DNA of 59,127 bases from Oscillospiraceae bacterium (GCA_022792945.1 JAAWBZ010000028.1:1-59127), one strand, 5' to 3'. Counted from the first letter of the stretch, positions 26,245 to 34,942 are shown. The notes: generated from the sequence alone by a model not told the origin. Program-made: numbers and translations.

Positions 26245-27237
26245 ATGGGCTATCAAATTCGAGAGATCACCGCCGGCGACGATCGGGCCATGGAGGGCAT
26301 CATCCGCCGCTGTCTGACGGAGTTCGGCGGCGCGCAGGTGGGCGGCATCTGGAACGATCCGGAGCTGGCCGGGCTGTCCGAGGCCTACAGCGCCCCCGGC
26401 AGCCGCTATTGGGTGGCTGAGGACACCGACGGCACGGTGCTGGGCGGCGCGGGCATCCGCCCGCTGGCTGAGGACGACGGGCTGTGCGAGCTGCAAAAGC
26501 TCTGCTGCCCCCTGGAGGTCCGCGGCACAGGCGTGGCAAACCGCCTGATGGACACGGCGCTGACCTTTGCCCGGCAGCACTACGACGGCTGCCGTCTGGA
26601 GACGTCGGAGGCCATGGCCGCGGCGCAGCAGTTCTGCGCCAAGTTCGGCTTCCTCCGCCTGAATGTCCCGGTGGGGCAGACGGCGCGCTTCACCCGGGGC
26701 GTGCGCTATCAGAAGGATTTCCGCCGCCGCGGCGCCCGGGAAAAGGTGACGGTGGCGGAGATCATGCAGAAGATGATCCGCCAGCTGGACGGCAATCTTC
26801 GGGACATCCAGCACATGATGAAGGTCTGGACCTACGCCAAGACCATCGGGGAGCTGGAGGATCTGGACACCGACACCCAGCGGACGCTGGAGATCGCGGC
26901 GATCCTCCACGACATCGCCTGCCCGCTGTGCCGGGAGAAGTACCACAACGTGGACGGCAAGAACCAGGAGCGGGAGAGCGCGCCGCTGGTCCAGGCGTTC
27001 CTGGCGGACGTGGGCCTGCCGAAGCACATAGCTGAGCGCGTGTGCTACCTGGTGAGCCACCACCACACCGTCAAGGGCATCGACGGCCGGGATTATCAGA
27101 TTCTGATCGAGGCGGACTACTTCGTCAACGCCGAGGAGAACCGCTACACCCAGGAGAATGTGGCGGCGTTCGTGGAAAAGGTCTTTCGGACTCCCAGCGC
27201 CATCGCCTTCGCCAAGTCGCTGTACCATCTGGAGTAA
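26245..27237 (+). CDS. GNAT acetyltransferase–HD domain fusion protein
   Basis: A 330-residue two-domain protein (ATG after AGGGGAGG). Residues about 1-145 are a GNAT fold, with the acetyl-CoA loop R-G-T-G-V-A (93-98) and the C-terminal AAQQFCAKFGFLRL segment. Residues about 170-330 are an HD hydrolase domain with a full metal set: His190 (IQHMMKVWTYA), His222-Asp223 (AAILHDIAC), the His cluster 272-274, and Asp291 (IEADYFVN). HD domains cleave phosphoesters such as nucleotides. A dual enzyme, or an HD enzyme sensing an acylated ligand, are both possible; no substrate is evident. It is monocistronic. Confidence 0.85.
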   Translation: MGYQIREITAGDDRAMEGIIRRCLTEFGGAQVGGIWNDPELAGLSEAYSAPGSRYWVAEDTDGTVLGGAGIRPLAEDDGLCELQKLCCPLEVRGTGVANRLMDTALTFARQHYDGCRLETSEAMAAAQQFCAKFGFLRLNVPVGQTARFTRGVRYQKDFRRRGAREKVTVAEIMQKMIRQLDGNLRDIQHMMKVWTYAKTIGELEDLDTDTQRTLEIAAILHDIACPLCREKYHNVDGKNQERESAPLVQAFLADVGLPKHIAERVCYLVSHHHTVKGIDGRDYQILIEADYFVNAEENRYTQENVAAFVEKVFRTPSAIAFAKSLYHLE

Positions 27238-27244
27238 AGAAATC

Positions 27245-27275
27245 CCCGCCGGCCTGTCGGCCGGCGGGTTTCTTT
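27245..27275. terminator. bidirectional terminator between convergent genes
   Basis: 10-bp perfect stem (27245-27254 with 27259-27268), loop TGTC, TTTCTTT after and AAAGAAAT before. Confidence 0.85.
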
Positions 27276-29487
27276 ATGTCCTGCGGAGGTAGTGGGAGAG
27301 CACCTGCAGCAGCACCTCCAGATTGATGGGCTTGGCGACATGGGCGTTCATGCCGGCCTCCAGGCAACGGCGCTTGTCCTCGTCGTAGGCGTTGGCGGTC
27401 ATGGCGATGATGGGGATCGCGGCGGCATCCGCCCGGGGCAGCGCCCGGATGGCCCGGGTAGCCGCCAGACCGTCCAGCACCGGCATCATCACGTCCATCA
27501 GGACGCCGTCAAAGGTTCCCGGCGGGGCGGCGGCAAAGGCGTCCACCGCCGCCTGCCCGTCGGTGACGGGCGTGGTCTCGATGCCCTCGTCCGCCAGGAG
27601 GTAGAGCGCGATCTCCATATTCAGCTCGTTGTCCTCCGCCACCAGCAGCCGCAGACCCCGGAGGTTCCCATGATGCTGGGCGGCAACCTCGCGGGGACGG
27701 GCCTCGCGGTCGATGGGGGCGGGCAGCTCCACGGTGAAGCGGCTGCCCTTGCCGGGGCGGCTCTCCACCTGGATGGTGCCGCCCATCAGCTCCACAAACT
27801 GCTTGGTGATGGCCATGCCCAGGCCCGTGCCCTGATAGCGGGAGCGGGTGCCGCCGTCCTCCTGGGAGAAGGCCTCGAAGATGTGGGGGAGGAATTCCGG
27901 CTGCATCCCCACACCCGTGTCCTCCACCTCCAGGCGGAAGCGGGCCGTCTCGCCGCCGCTGTCCGGCAGCTCACTGGCGCGAAAGACGATTTTGCCGCCG
28001 TCGGGGGTGAACTTCACCGCGTTGCCCAGGATATTGATGAGCACCTGGCGCAGGTGCAGCTCGTCGCCCAGGACACGGGCGTGGTCCATGGGCTGGAACT
28101 CCTCGACCAGTGCCAGGTCCCGCCCCTGGAGCTGCCCGCAGACGATGGAGGCGCAGTTATCCAGCACCTGCCGCAGGTCCATGGGCTTGCTGCTGATCCG
28201 GGTTTTGCCGCTCTCAATGCGGGACATGTCCAGCACGTCGTTGACCAGGCTCAGGAGGTGTCCTGACGCGCCGCTGATCTTCTCCAGGCAGTCCCGGACC
28301 CGCGCGGGGTCCTCCAGGTTTTTCAGGGCGATGTCGGTCATGCCGACGATGCCGTTGATGGGCGTCCGGATATCGTGGGACATGTGGGAGAGGAAGTCGC
28401 TCTTGGCGGTGTTGGCGGCGTTGGCGGCGTCGGCGGCGTCCCGGAGCAGAGTGTTGGCCTCCCGCTGGTGCTCAATCACCAGCAGATCCCGCCGGCGGGA
28501 GAAGTAGGCAAACAGCAGCAGCCCCACCATCAGCACCACCACGGCGCCGATCACCGCCACATAGGCCACGGTGGTGTTGAGGAACGCCGAGGTCCCGGCG
28601 CCCAGAACCTCTGTAGGCACAAAGGTCAGGACAGTCCAGCCGCTGCCCGATACCGGCGTGGCGGCGACATAATACCCGCCGGCGGTGTGCGCGAACTCAA
28701 AGCCGGCGGTGCGGCGATCGGCTACCGCCTCACGCAGGTCGGGAAGCCCGCCGCCATGGAGAAACGGGAAGTCCTCCAACGCGTCCAGCACATTCTCACC
28801 CTTCAGAAAGCCGCCGGGGCAGATATGGCGATAGAGCTGCCGCCCGCCGGCATCCACCACATAGACATGGCTGCGCCCCTGGAAGATATCGGAGTCAAAG
28901 GCGTTCTGGAACACAGCCTCATCCACAGCCACGGCCATATGCGTCAGCTGCGTGCCGTCCAGGTCCATGGGGATTGTCAGACGCTTGAGGAAAAGGATGC
29001 AGCGGGGGCTGTCCGCGCGGTAGTCCAGCGTCATGACCACCTCCCGGTGGGCCTCGCTGCCGGGCAGGCTGGAGGCGTCAGGCCACGGGGCGGCCGCGCC
29101 GTCGGAGGCGTAGACCATGCCGTCGGCGGCAAAGGCCAGCACCGCGCCCCGGGGCAGGTCCAGGCAGCGCTGAATGGCCTTGAGCTGGAAGGGCAGCGCG
29201 TCGGCGGTGCGCAGGGCCGTACGGGTCAGCAGCCGCTCCGCCGCGCCGGAGATGGTGCGGTGGTGCTGTACCGCCGAGCTGATCACCTGGGTTTCCTTGC
29301 CGGCAATCTCAATGAAGTGTTCGTTGCGCTCCTGGAAGAGCGCATCGTCCATATAGTTGTAGTAGATCAGCATCCCGGCCACGGCCGCCGCAGCCAGTAG
29401 GGCCACTACGCCCAGCAGCACAGCCCGCTCCCGCCGCCGGCTGACGCCCCGCGGGCCGTCCTGGTCTTGTTTTTTCCGTACAGACAT
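27274..29487 (-). CDS. hybrid sensor histidine kinase with extracytoplasmic sensor and C-terminal receiver
   Basis: The 737-residue protein has a transmembrane helix at about 23-43, a dCache-like extracellular sensor (about 45-300), a second helix (about 308-330), then HisKA with the phospho-accepting His371 (LSHMSHDIRTPING), HATPase_c (N-box NILGNAVKFTPDGG, G-boxes DTGVGM and GTGLGMAI) and a receiver domain with the acidic pair in VAEDNE and phospho-Asp in GVLMDVMMPVLDG. There is no Hpt domain or separate regulator nearby. GGGAGGGG sets the ATG at 29487; an upstream TTG is too close to the site. The small exported protein gene directly upstream is probably co-transcribed. Confidence 0.92.
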   Translation of the reverse strand: MSVRKKQDQDGPRGVSRRRERAVLLGVVALLAAAAVAGMLIYYNYMDDALFQERNEHFIEIAGKETQVISSAVQHHRTISGAAERLLTRTALRTADALPFQLKAIQRCLDLPRGAVLAFAADGMVYASDGAAAPWPDASSLPGSEAHREVVMTLDYRADSPRCILFLKRLTIPMDLDGTQLTHMAVAVDEAVFQNAFDSDIFQGRSHVYVVDAGGRQLYRHICPGGFLKGENVLDALEDFPFLHGGGLPDLREAVADRRTAGFEFAHTAGGYYVAATPVSGSGWTVLTFVPTEVLGAGTSAFLNTTVAYVAVIGAVVVLMVGLLLFAYFSRRRDLLVIEHQREANTLLRDAADAANAANTAKSDFLSHMSHDIRTPINGIVGMTDIALKNLEDPARVRDCLEKISGASGHLLSLVNDVLDMSRIESGKTRISSKPMDLRQVLDNCASIVCGQLQGRDLALVEEFQPMDHARVLGDELHLRQVLINILGNAVKFTPDGGKIVFRASELPDSGGETARFRLEVEDTGVGMQPEFLPHIFEAFSQEDGGTRSRYQGTGLGMAITKQFVELMGGTIQVESRPGKGSRFTVELPAPIDREARPREVAAQHHGNLRGLRLLVAEDNELNMEIALYLLADEGIETTPVTDGQAAVDAFAAAPPGTFDGVLMDVMMPVLDGLAATRAIRALPRADAAAIPIIAMTANAYDEDKRRCLEAGMNAHVAKPINLEVLLQVLSHYLRRT

Positions 29488-29522
29488 CGCCAAACCACCC
29501 CTCCCAATTGGTGTTTCACGAT

Positions 29523-29921
29523 TTATTGGAACGCGGCCGCGCCGATCTGCACCAGCACAGACCGCCTCTGCAGGTCCCAGCCGCAGATGTAAAAGCGGAG
29601 CGTGGAGGGATCCGGTTCCGGCCCGAGATCGATGGCAAACACACCTCGATCAGCAAGTGGGAAAACCCGTGCGTCCCCAGGCAGGGGGCGGAGGCGACCA
29701 CCGTGCCGCCCGCCTCCGCCCGCATGAACAGCAAGAGTATGTTTCCGGTGCTCACCGCTTTCGTACAATAGCGGGTCAATGCAGCGACCGCCGTCGCGGC
29801 CCTGGCGCGTGTCGGGAAGCCGCCGCCAGTAGTTGCGGTTCTTCACTGTCAAAAACACCGCCGCGCCCGGAATCACAACAGCCAGCAGCGCGGACAAGGT
29901 GTGTTTGCTTCTTGTGTGCAT
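29523..29921 (-). pseudogene. small exported protein upstream of the histidine kinase, probably frameshifted twice
   Basis: The open frame (132 codons) has a good site (AAAAGGGG) and a credible signal or anchor (SALLAVVIPGAAVFLTV). Its middle, however, turns into low-complexity Gly/Arg/His sequence. In the neighbouring frame the same stretch (about 29650-29810) reads as ordinary protein, containing TGNILLLFMRAEAGGTVVAS and LGTHGFSHLLIEV. After it the first frame resumes sensibly (STLRFYICGWDLQRRSVLVQ). This suggests two compensating frameshifts in an ancestral exported protein of the same length, or two sequencing errors. It ends 35 bases before the kinase start and shares its promoter, so it may have been the kinase's accessory protein. 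Confidence 0.55.
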
Positions 29922-29942
29922 GGCGTCCACCCCTTTTCCTCT

Positions 29943-29971
29943 ATGATACCAGCCGCCGGACCCGCCGTCAA
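29943..29971 (-). promoter_or_regulatory. sigma-A promoter for the kinase operon
   Basis: Minus strand: TTGACG (29966-29971), 17-base spacer, TATCAT (29943-29948). Confidence 0.65.
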
Positions 29972-29973
29972 GC

Positions 29974-30004
29974 AAAAAGCGAGCCTCTGGCATGCCAGAG
30001 GCTC
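29974..30004 (-). terminator. terminator of the chemoreceptor gene
   Basis: A perfect 24-base palindrome (29981-30004) followed on the minus strand by GCTTTTT (T-run 29974-29978). It lies about 140 bases past the chemoreceptor stop and just before the kinase operon promoter. Confidence 0.75.
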
Positions 30005-30144
30005 GTGGTACGGGGCTTCTCTATCTGCCGGGGCCGGCCCGGTATCCCCAGTATACGCGAAAACCGCCGGGCCGTCAAGAGGGCGGAAGAAGTTGGCAGG
30101 CGCCGCGCGCCCTTCGGGACGCGCGGCGCGTTTGCGGGAGGGCC

Positions 30145-31821
30145 TCAGCCCATGACGCTGTAATCGGAAGCGCCGTTCTTCAGGCGGAACTTCTTGGTCT
30201 CGGCCTCCAGCAGGTGCACCTGCTCGAACAGCTCCGTGCTGACCGCGGCAGATTCCTGGCTGCTGGCGGAGTTGGTCTGGACCACCGAGGAGATCTGCCC
30301 GATGCCCTCGGACACCTGGGCCAGGGACTCGGACTCGGCCTGGATTGCCTGGGAAATGGCGCTGATGGCCGAAGTGGACTGGATCACCAGCTCCAGCGTC
30401 CTGCGCAGGGACTCGGAGACGTCGCCCACGATGCGGTTACCCCGCTCGGCGGCCTGGATGGAGTTTTCGATGAGGCCCTTGGTGGCCTTGGCGGCCTCGT
30501 CGGACCGGGTGGCCAGGTTGCGCACCTCGTCGGCCACCACCGCGAAGCCCTTGCCGGCGGCGCCGGCCCGGGCGGCCTCCACCGCGGCGTTGAGGGCGAG
30601 AATATTGGTCTGGAAAGCGATATTCTCAATGGTGGCGATGATCTTGCCGATCTGCTGGGAAGCCTCGGTGATATCGTGCATGGCAGCGACCATCTGCTCC
30701 ATCTGTTCGCTGCTCACCGTCACCTGCTCGCGGGTCTGGCGGGCGCTCTCCTGGGCGGTATCAGCGGCAGCCACGTTCTGCTCGGAGCCCTTGGACAGCG
30801 AGTCCACCGAGGCGTACAGCTGCTCCACCGCGCTGGCCTGCTGCGTCGCGCCCTGGGCCAGGGCCTGCGCGCCGCTGGAGAGCTGCTCGGCGTTGCCGGA
30901 CACCCGCCGCTCAGCCTGGCAGATATTGCCGATGGCGGCGGAGAGCGCGTCGGTAAACCGGAGCAGCGCCTCCTCAATGGTGCGGAAATCGCCGATGTAG
31001 TCGCTGGAGGTAGAGACGTCGAAGTTGCCCTGGGACAGCTCATTCATGATGTGGTCGATGTCCGCCACATAGCTGCTGATCCGCTGCACTGAGCCCTCCA
31101 GCGTCTGGGCCAGGGTGCCCAGCTCGTTCTTGGAGTGATAGTCCAGCTCAAAGGTCAGCCGGCCCTCCTGCAGGGGCTTGGCGGCGTCGGTGATGCGGAG
31201 GATAGGCTTGACGATATAGCTCATCACATAGACCACCAGGCTGATCATGCAGATCAGCGCCAGTGCCAGCAGCACGCTGGAGAGGATGTGCATCGTGGAA
31301 ATGGTGTGCTGCATGGCGGAGGTGGCTTCCTCATTGAGGGACGTTGCGCGCTCGACAACCTGGTCCAGCAGTCCCACCAGCGTGGTCAGATTGCCCTGGA
31401 TGGTCTCCTGATAGTAGCCCTGCGCGCCGGTGGGGTCGGAGGCGTACTGCTCCAGGACCAGGCTGGCGGACTCATGGAGCTGGCGGTGCAGCGGCTCGAT
31501 CTGGCTGCGCAGGCGCTCCACTGCGGCGTCGGACATATCGCTCTCGCCATAGAGCCACTGCCCCAGGACACACCCGGTATAATCGAGGCTGCCGGTGAAT
31601 TCTGTCCCGGCGTGGAGCGCGTTGGAGAGGTTGGCCGACCATTTATAGTGGGCGACCTCGGCCTTCTGCGCGCGGTCCAGCAAGGCGTTCGCCTGCGTGC
31701 TGGACTCCAGCGAGTCCTGGATGTTCAGGATGTTCACCGTCATCACGACGCTGAACAGCAAAATTGAAAAAATGGCTGCCGCCACGCGGATTCCAATTGA
31801 ACGTTTAATGCTTTTTCCCAT
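30145..31821 (-). CDS. methyl-accepting chemotaxis protein with extracytoplasmic CZB-like zinc domain
   Basis: A 558-residue transmembrane chemoreceptor. TM1 about 11-33, sensor 34-182, TM2 about 183-205, HAMP to about 260, and a methyl-accepting coiled coil whose hairpin tip carries [20 protein letters not shown]. The sensor contains the chemoreceptor zinc-binding (CZB) signature: His58 (AHYKW), Cys84 (CVLGQW), His112 and His116 (LHRQLHE). CZB domains are best known at the cytoplasmic C-terminus of receptors responding to zinc or hypochlorite; here it faces outside. No che or flagellar genes are in the window. Start is set by GAAGGGGG upstream. Confidence 0.93.
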   Translation of the reverse strand: MGKSIKRSIGIRVAAAIFSILLFSVVMTVNILNIQDSLESSTQANALLDRAQKAEVAHYKWSANLSNALHAGTEFTGSLDYTGCVLGQWLYGESDMSDAAVERLRSQIEPLHRQLHESASLVLEQYASDPTGAQGYYQETIQGNLTTLVGLLDQVVERATSLNEEATSAMQHTISTMHILSSVLLALALICMISLVVYVMSYIVKPILRITDAAKPLQEGRLTFELDYHSKNELGTLAQTLEGSVQRISSYVADIDHIMNELSQGNFDVSTSSDYIGDFRTIEEALLRFTDALSAAIGNICQAERRVSGNAEQLSSGAQALAQGATQQASAVEQLYASVDSLSKGSEQNVAAADTAQESARQTREQVTVSSEQMEQMVAAMHDITEASQQIGKIIATIENIAFQTNILALNAAVEAARAGAAGKGFAVVADEVRNLATRSDEAAKATKGLIENSIQAAERGNRIVGDVSESLRRTLELVIQSTSAISAISQAIQAESESLAQVSEGIGQISSVVQTNSASSQESAAVSTELFEQVHLLEAETKKFRLKNGASDYSVMG

Positions 31822-31881
31822 TTTTGGATGTGTCCCCCTTCATTACTGTCACGGCGCATCCGGACATACATAGTGTAGTCT

Positions 31882-31910
31882 ATTATATCAGAAATCCCAA
31901 GGCAATGCAA
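31882..31910 (-). promoter_or_regulatory. sigma-A promoter for the chemoreceptor gene
   Basis: Minus strand: TTGCAT (31905-31910), 17-base spacer, perfect TATAAT (31882-31887). Confidence 0.75.
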
Positions 31911-31914
31911 CCAG

Positions 31915-31943
31915 AAAAACTGCCGCATCCAGGTGGATGCGGC
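31915..31943 (-). terminator. terminator of the duplicated-domain lipoprotein gene
   Basis: 9-bp perfect stem (31922-31930 with 31935-31943), loop AGGT, then AGTTTTT on the minus strand. Confidence 0.82.
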
Positions 31944-31955
31944 GGCAATTTCTTC

Positions 31956-33023
31956 CTACGAGGGGGCGTAGGTCAGATAATAGGTCTGTCCCAGAATGTA
32001 GAGGGCGATCTCCACCGAGCCGCCCCGCACCTCGGCGGGCATCTCGCAGAGGTAGTAGACCACGCCGCTGTCCAGAGGGCTGAGAACGCACTGGCCGGGG
32101 TAGCCGTTGAGGTCGCTGCCGCCGTCCTCCTCCACCACGGCGAAAGCGGAGTAGTTGTACTTCCCATCGTAGACGCAGGAAACGCCGGCGATGTCGCTGT
32201 ACTTGAGGTCGCTGCCCTTTCGGTTCTCCACGGCGAGCTTGACGATCAGGTAGGTCTTGCCGGCCTCGGCCTCATAGTAGTGGTAGTAGCTGTCCGGCAT
32301 GGGCGGATAAAGGGTATCGGCGTAGGAGACAGACTCCACCGTGGCCCGAAGGACCGCCGCATCCTCGAAGGTCTGGCCCACGGCGAAGGCCGCGCGGCGG
32401 CTGACAAAGTCGGACAAGCGGACGTCCGCGGCCCGGGCCTCGGTCTCTCCGGCGGCGCAGAGGCGCGCAGACTCCAGGTCCGCGTCCTGCGGCACCGAAA
32501 AGAGGTAGTAGATCCGGGCTGTCTCCAGGGGCTGGACCTCCGCCCAGCCGCCGTTGTCCAGGTCCGTACCGCCGTCCGTGACCACCACGCAGTTGCCCGG
32601 ATACTCTGTTTCTCCCAGCACCAGGGCAGCGCTCAGCAGCTCATCGGCGTCCAGGGCAGCGGTCTGAGTATTCTTCACGTCAAAGGAGGCCACGGCGTAG
32701 ATTTTGCCGGCGTCGGCGGCGTAGTGGGTGTAGAGGCCGTCCGGCATAGGCGGCAGCAGGTCCTGGGTGGTGAAAAAGTCCAGCAGCTGGAATTCCACCG
32801 TCTCCAGCGTATTGACGCCGGTGAGATCCATCTCCGGGGTAGTCTGGACCGGCTCCGGCTCGGGCTCCGGCTCGGGTTCCGGCGTTTCGTGTTTGGGAGC
32901 CGCCGGGGACACGCCGGCGCTGTCCGGGGACGCGGGGGCCTCAGCCGGCTCCTCCGCGGCACAGGCGCACAGGGCCGAAAGCAGCGCCGCGGCCAGCAGC
33001 AGACAGATCATCTTCTTACCCAT
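31956..33023 (-). CDS. lipoprotein with two tandem DUF4352-like domains
   Basis: A 355-residue protein starting at the ATG 33023 (GAAAGGGG upstream). It has a lipoprotein signal (LLLAAALLSALCAC, lipobox LCAC) and a Glu/Pro repeat linker (EPEPEPEPEP). Two similar beta-rich domains of about 110 residues follow. Both contain PPMPD followed by a Y/H-rich strand and AGKxY (LPPMPDGLYTHYAADAGKIY and YPPMPDSYYHYYEAEAGKTY), and end in YYL, so one arose by duplication of the other. Such immunoglobulin-like lipoproteins are common in Clostridia without known function. It is divergent from the metal exporter gene. Confidence 0.82.
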   Translation of the reverse strand: MGKKMICLLLAAALLSALCACAAEEPAEAPASPDSAGVSPAAPKHETPEPEPEPEPEPVQTTPEMDLTGVNTLETVEFQLLDFFTTQDLLPPMPDGLYTHYAADAGKIYAVASFDVKNTQTAALDADELLSAALVLGETEYPGNCVVVTDGGTDLDNGGWAEVQPLETARIYYLFSVPQDADLESARLCAAGETEARAADVRLSDFVSRRAAFAVGQTFEDAAVLRATVESVSYADTLYPPMPDSYYHYYEAEAGKTYLIVKLAVENRKGSDLKYSDIAGVSCVYDGKYNYSAFAVVEEDGGSDLNGYPGQCVLSPLDSGVVYYLCEMPAEVRGGSVEIALYILGQTYYLTYAPS

Positions 33024-33100
33024 GGGAATTCCCCTTTCTTTCTTGCGGGCTTGCCGGGACGGCAGCGCGGGCGCGCGGTTCCCCTTGCGCCGTTTTTCCA

Positions 33101-33129
33101 ATTATAGCATCAAATTTGGAACTTATCAA
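33101..33129 (-). promoter_or_regulatory. sigma-A promoter for the lipoprotein gene
   Basis: Minus strand: TTGATA (33124-33129), 17-base spacer, perfect TATAAT (33101-33106). Confidence 0.75.
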
Positions 33130-33217
33130 GTTATAAATATCGCTAAAGGCGTTTTCCTGCAATTTCAAATTGGCGTTGACAGGTTTCCGCTTTGGGCAGA
33201 TCGCTGCAAAACAGGCG

Positions 33218-33245
33218 TTGACTTTTGGAAAAAATGTGGTATACT
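33218..33245 (+). promoter_or_regulatory. sigma-A promoter for the metal exporter–fur operon
   Basis: TTGACT (33218-33223), 16-base spacer, TATACT (33240-33245). Transcription should start near 33252, immediately before the dyad. Confidence 0.75.
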
Positions 33246-33255
33246 CATGGCTAGC

Positions 33256-33276
33256 TGCGAATGCGTTGCATTTGCA
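33256..33276. promoter_or_regulatory. Fur-family-like operator dyad
   Basis: TGCGAATGC (33256-33264), GTT, GCATTTGCA (33268-33276): a 9-3-9 inverted repeat with one mismatch, 21 bases long as for Fur/Zur/PerR operators, lying at the predicted transcription start of the operon that encodes a Fur-family protein. Confidence 0.65.
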
Positions 33277-33298
33277 TTTAAGAACGTGAGGAACTGCC

Positions 33299-34141
33299 AT
33301 GCTGGAAATTGTTTGGGAGGCACTGCTGGACACTGCCAGGCTGCTGCCGTTCTTATATCTGACGTACCTGGCCATGGAGGCGCTGGAGCACCGTCTTAGC
33401 GTGCGCACCGGCACAATCCTGCGCCGGGCCGGGCGGCTGGGGCCGCTCTGGGGCGGGCTGCTGGGAGCTGTACCGCAATGCGGCTTTTCCGCGGCGGCGT
33501 CCAGCCTGTATGCCGGACGGGTGGTGTCCCTGGGAACGCTGCTGGCGGTGTTCCTCTCCACCTCTGACGAGATGCTGCCCATACTCCTCTCACGGGGCGC
33601 GCCGGCGGGGCTGATTTTCAGGATTCTGGGGCTGAAGGTCCTCATCGGCGCTGCGGCGGGGCTGCTGGCTGACGGCGTGTGCCGCCTCCTGGGGTGGAGC
33701 CGCGGCGGCTCTGTTCACCAGCTCTGTCAGGACGCGGGATGCCGCTGCGGGCATGGCAATATTTTCGGCTCGGCGCTGCGGCATACCCTGAGCATCACGG
33801 CCTTTCTGCTGCCGCTGACCCTGGCACTGAACGCGGCGCTTGATTGGATCGGGGAGGACGCGCTGACCTCTCTGCTGCTGGGCCGACCGGTGCTGGGAGT
33901 GTTCCTGGCGGGGCTGGTGGGGCTGATCCCCAACTGTGCGGCGTCGGTGGCCATCACAACACTGTACCTGGACGGCCTGCTGAGCTTCGGCGGCATGATG
34001 GCGGGGCTGCTGGTGGGAGCAGGCGTAGGCCTGCTGGTCCTGGCGCGGGTCAACCGGCGGCCGAAGGAGAATTTGGGAATCGTCCTGCTGCTCTACACGA
34101 CGGGTGTGGTTTGCGGCGGGCTTTTGGAGCTGTTGGGATAG
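33299..34141 (+). CDS. putative 10-TM heavy-metal/manganese exporter (ArsP_2 family)
   Basis: A 280-residue integral membrane protein with about 8-10 hydrophobic helices in two related halves. Each half has a conserved proline/cysteine turn: GAVPQCGFSAAASSLYAGR and GLIPNCAASVAITTLYLDG. This matches the putative permease family annotated as heavy-metal exporter or putative manganese transporter (PF11449). The cytoplasmic loop between halves is Cys/His-rich (HQLCQDAGCRCGHGN), a likely metal-binding site. GTGAGGA precedes the ATG. It is followed 11 bases later by a Fur-family regulator and preceded by a matching operator, so export of a transition metal under Fur-type control is the best reading. 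Confidence 0.85.
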   Translation: MLEIVWEALLDTARLLPFLYLTYLAMEALEHRLSVRTGTILRRAGRLGPLWGGLLGAVPQCGFSAAASSLYAGRVVSLGTLLAVFLSTSDEMLPILLSRGAPAGLIFRILGLKVLIGAAAGLLADGVCRLLGWSRGGSVHQLCQDAGCRCGHGNIFGSALRHTLSITAFLLPLTLALNAALDWIGEDALTSLLLGRPVLGVFLAGLVGLIPNCAASVAITTLYLDGLLSFGGMMAGLLVGAGVGLLVLARVNRRPKENLGIVLLLYTTGVVCGGLLELLG

Positions 34142-34152
34142 GGGGGACGCGG

Positions 34153-34560
34153 ATGGAGATGGCGGCATGGCCTCCCGGGCTCAAGCGGACGTGGCAGCGG
34201 GAGCTGGCGTGGCGCATTTTGCAGGAGGCGGAGCGGCCCATGGACGCAGCGGCGCTGCACCGGCGGATGACCGCCGAGGCCGGCCCTCTGGCCATGTCCA
34301 CGGTGTACCGGATATTAGGGGCGTTTGTGGAGAGCGGTATGGCGGTCAAGACCACCATGATGGGCGACGAGACGGCGCTGTACGCGCCGCGGCAGGCGGG
34401 GCACGCGCACTACGCCATCTGCCTGAAGTGCCACCGGCAGGTGCCGCTGAAGCACTGCCCCCTGGAGCGCCTGCCCATCCAGGAGACGGCTGAGGATTTC
34501 ACCATCACCAACCACCGCCTGGAGCTGTACGGATACTGCAAGGATTGTCTGAAGAAATAG
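34153..34560 (+). CDS. Fur-family metalloregulator (Fur/Zur/PerR type)
   Basis: A 135-residue regulator. N-terminal winged helix (about 10-80) with AMSTVYRILGAFVESGM as recognition region, then the dimerisation domain with AGHAHYAICLKC, HCPLERL and TNHRLELYGYCKDC. Two CxxC pairs form the structural zinc site; His residues of HAHY and NHRLELYG supply sensory ligands. The HHHH motif typical of Zur is reduced to GHAHY, so the sensed metal (Fe, Zn, Mn) or peroxide cannot be decided. It is co-transcribed with the exporter and likely binds the dyad at 33256-33276. Confidence 0.92.
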   Translation: MEMAAWPPGLKRTWQRELAWRILQEAERPMDAAALHRRMTAEAGPLAMSTVYRILGAFVESGMAVKTTMMGDETALYAPRQAGHAHYAICLKCHRQVPLKHCPLERLPIQETAEDFTITNHRLELYGYCKDCLKK

Positions 34561-34730
34561 ACCGGCCCCGCCATTTTGCGGGTATTCCTGACCGTGCGTA
34601 TTTGCGTGGCTGCAGCGCCTCAGACTGTCAGCGCCAGTATGAAATTGTAAGAAACAGCCTGCAGCGTGACAGCTTTTCTGAGAAATCGGAACAAGAAATT
34701 TGCGAAAAAGCAGCAGAATCCTAGAAATCA

Positions 34731-34764
34731 TTCAAGGGCCGCCTCGTTTGAGACGGCCCTTGAA
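34731..34764. repeat. 15-bp inverted repeat near IS remnant
   Basis: Arms 34731-34745 and 34750-34764 pair with a single wobble around GTTT; no T-run. It lies between the fur gene and the transposase remnant and could be a 3'-end hairpin for either side. Confidence 0.5.
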
Positions 34765-34792
34765 TGCGCTTATGAACCGCCTGAGGCCTGTT

Positions 34793-34942
34793 TTAAAACC
34801 AGCAAAGCAGCCAAACAAAGATACAAGCAATAGAGGCAGCGGCAGGAAAATAGAGAGCATCCTTCTCATATCTGGTGGCAAAACGACGGTTGTTTTTGAG
34901 TTTAAGGAATAGATTCTCCGCTAAAAACCTGTATTCATAACC
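34793..34942 (-). pseudogene. C-terminal remnant of an IS5-family transposase
   Basis: The last about 48 codons of a minus-strand frame read RFLAENLFLKLKNNRRFATR, then YEK and a hydrophobic tail ending CIFVWLL. This is the conserved C-terminal signature of IS5/IS427-group DDE transposases (ENxFxKLKxxRRxATRYEK). Everything N-terminal to it, including the catalytic D and D residues, is missing. Codons (TTA, AGA, CCT, GCT) are AT-richer than in neighbouring genes, consistent with acquisition from elsewhere. The remaining gap (34561-34792 and 34943-35085) shows no gene. Confidence 0.7.

Noticed and set aside
33844-34152. Extension of the Fur frame back into the exporter gene
   Set aside because: The family starts at the ATG 34153; the upstream part is low-complexity and out of frame with a clear membrane protein.
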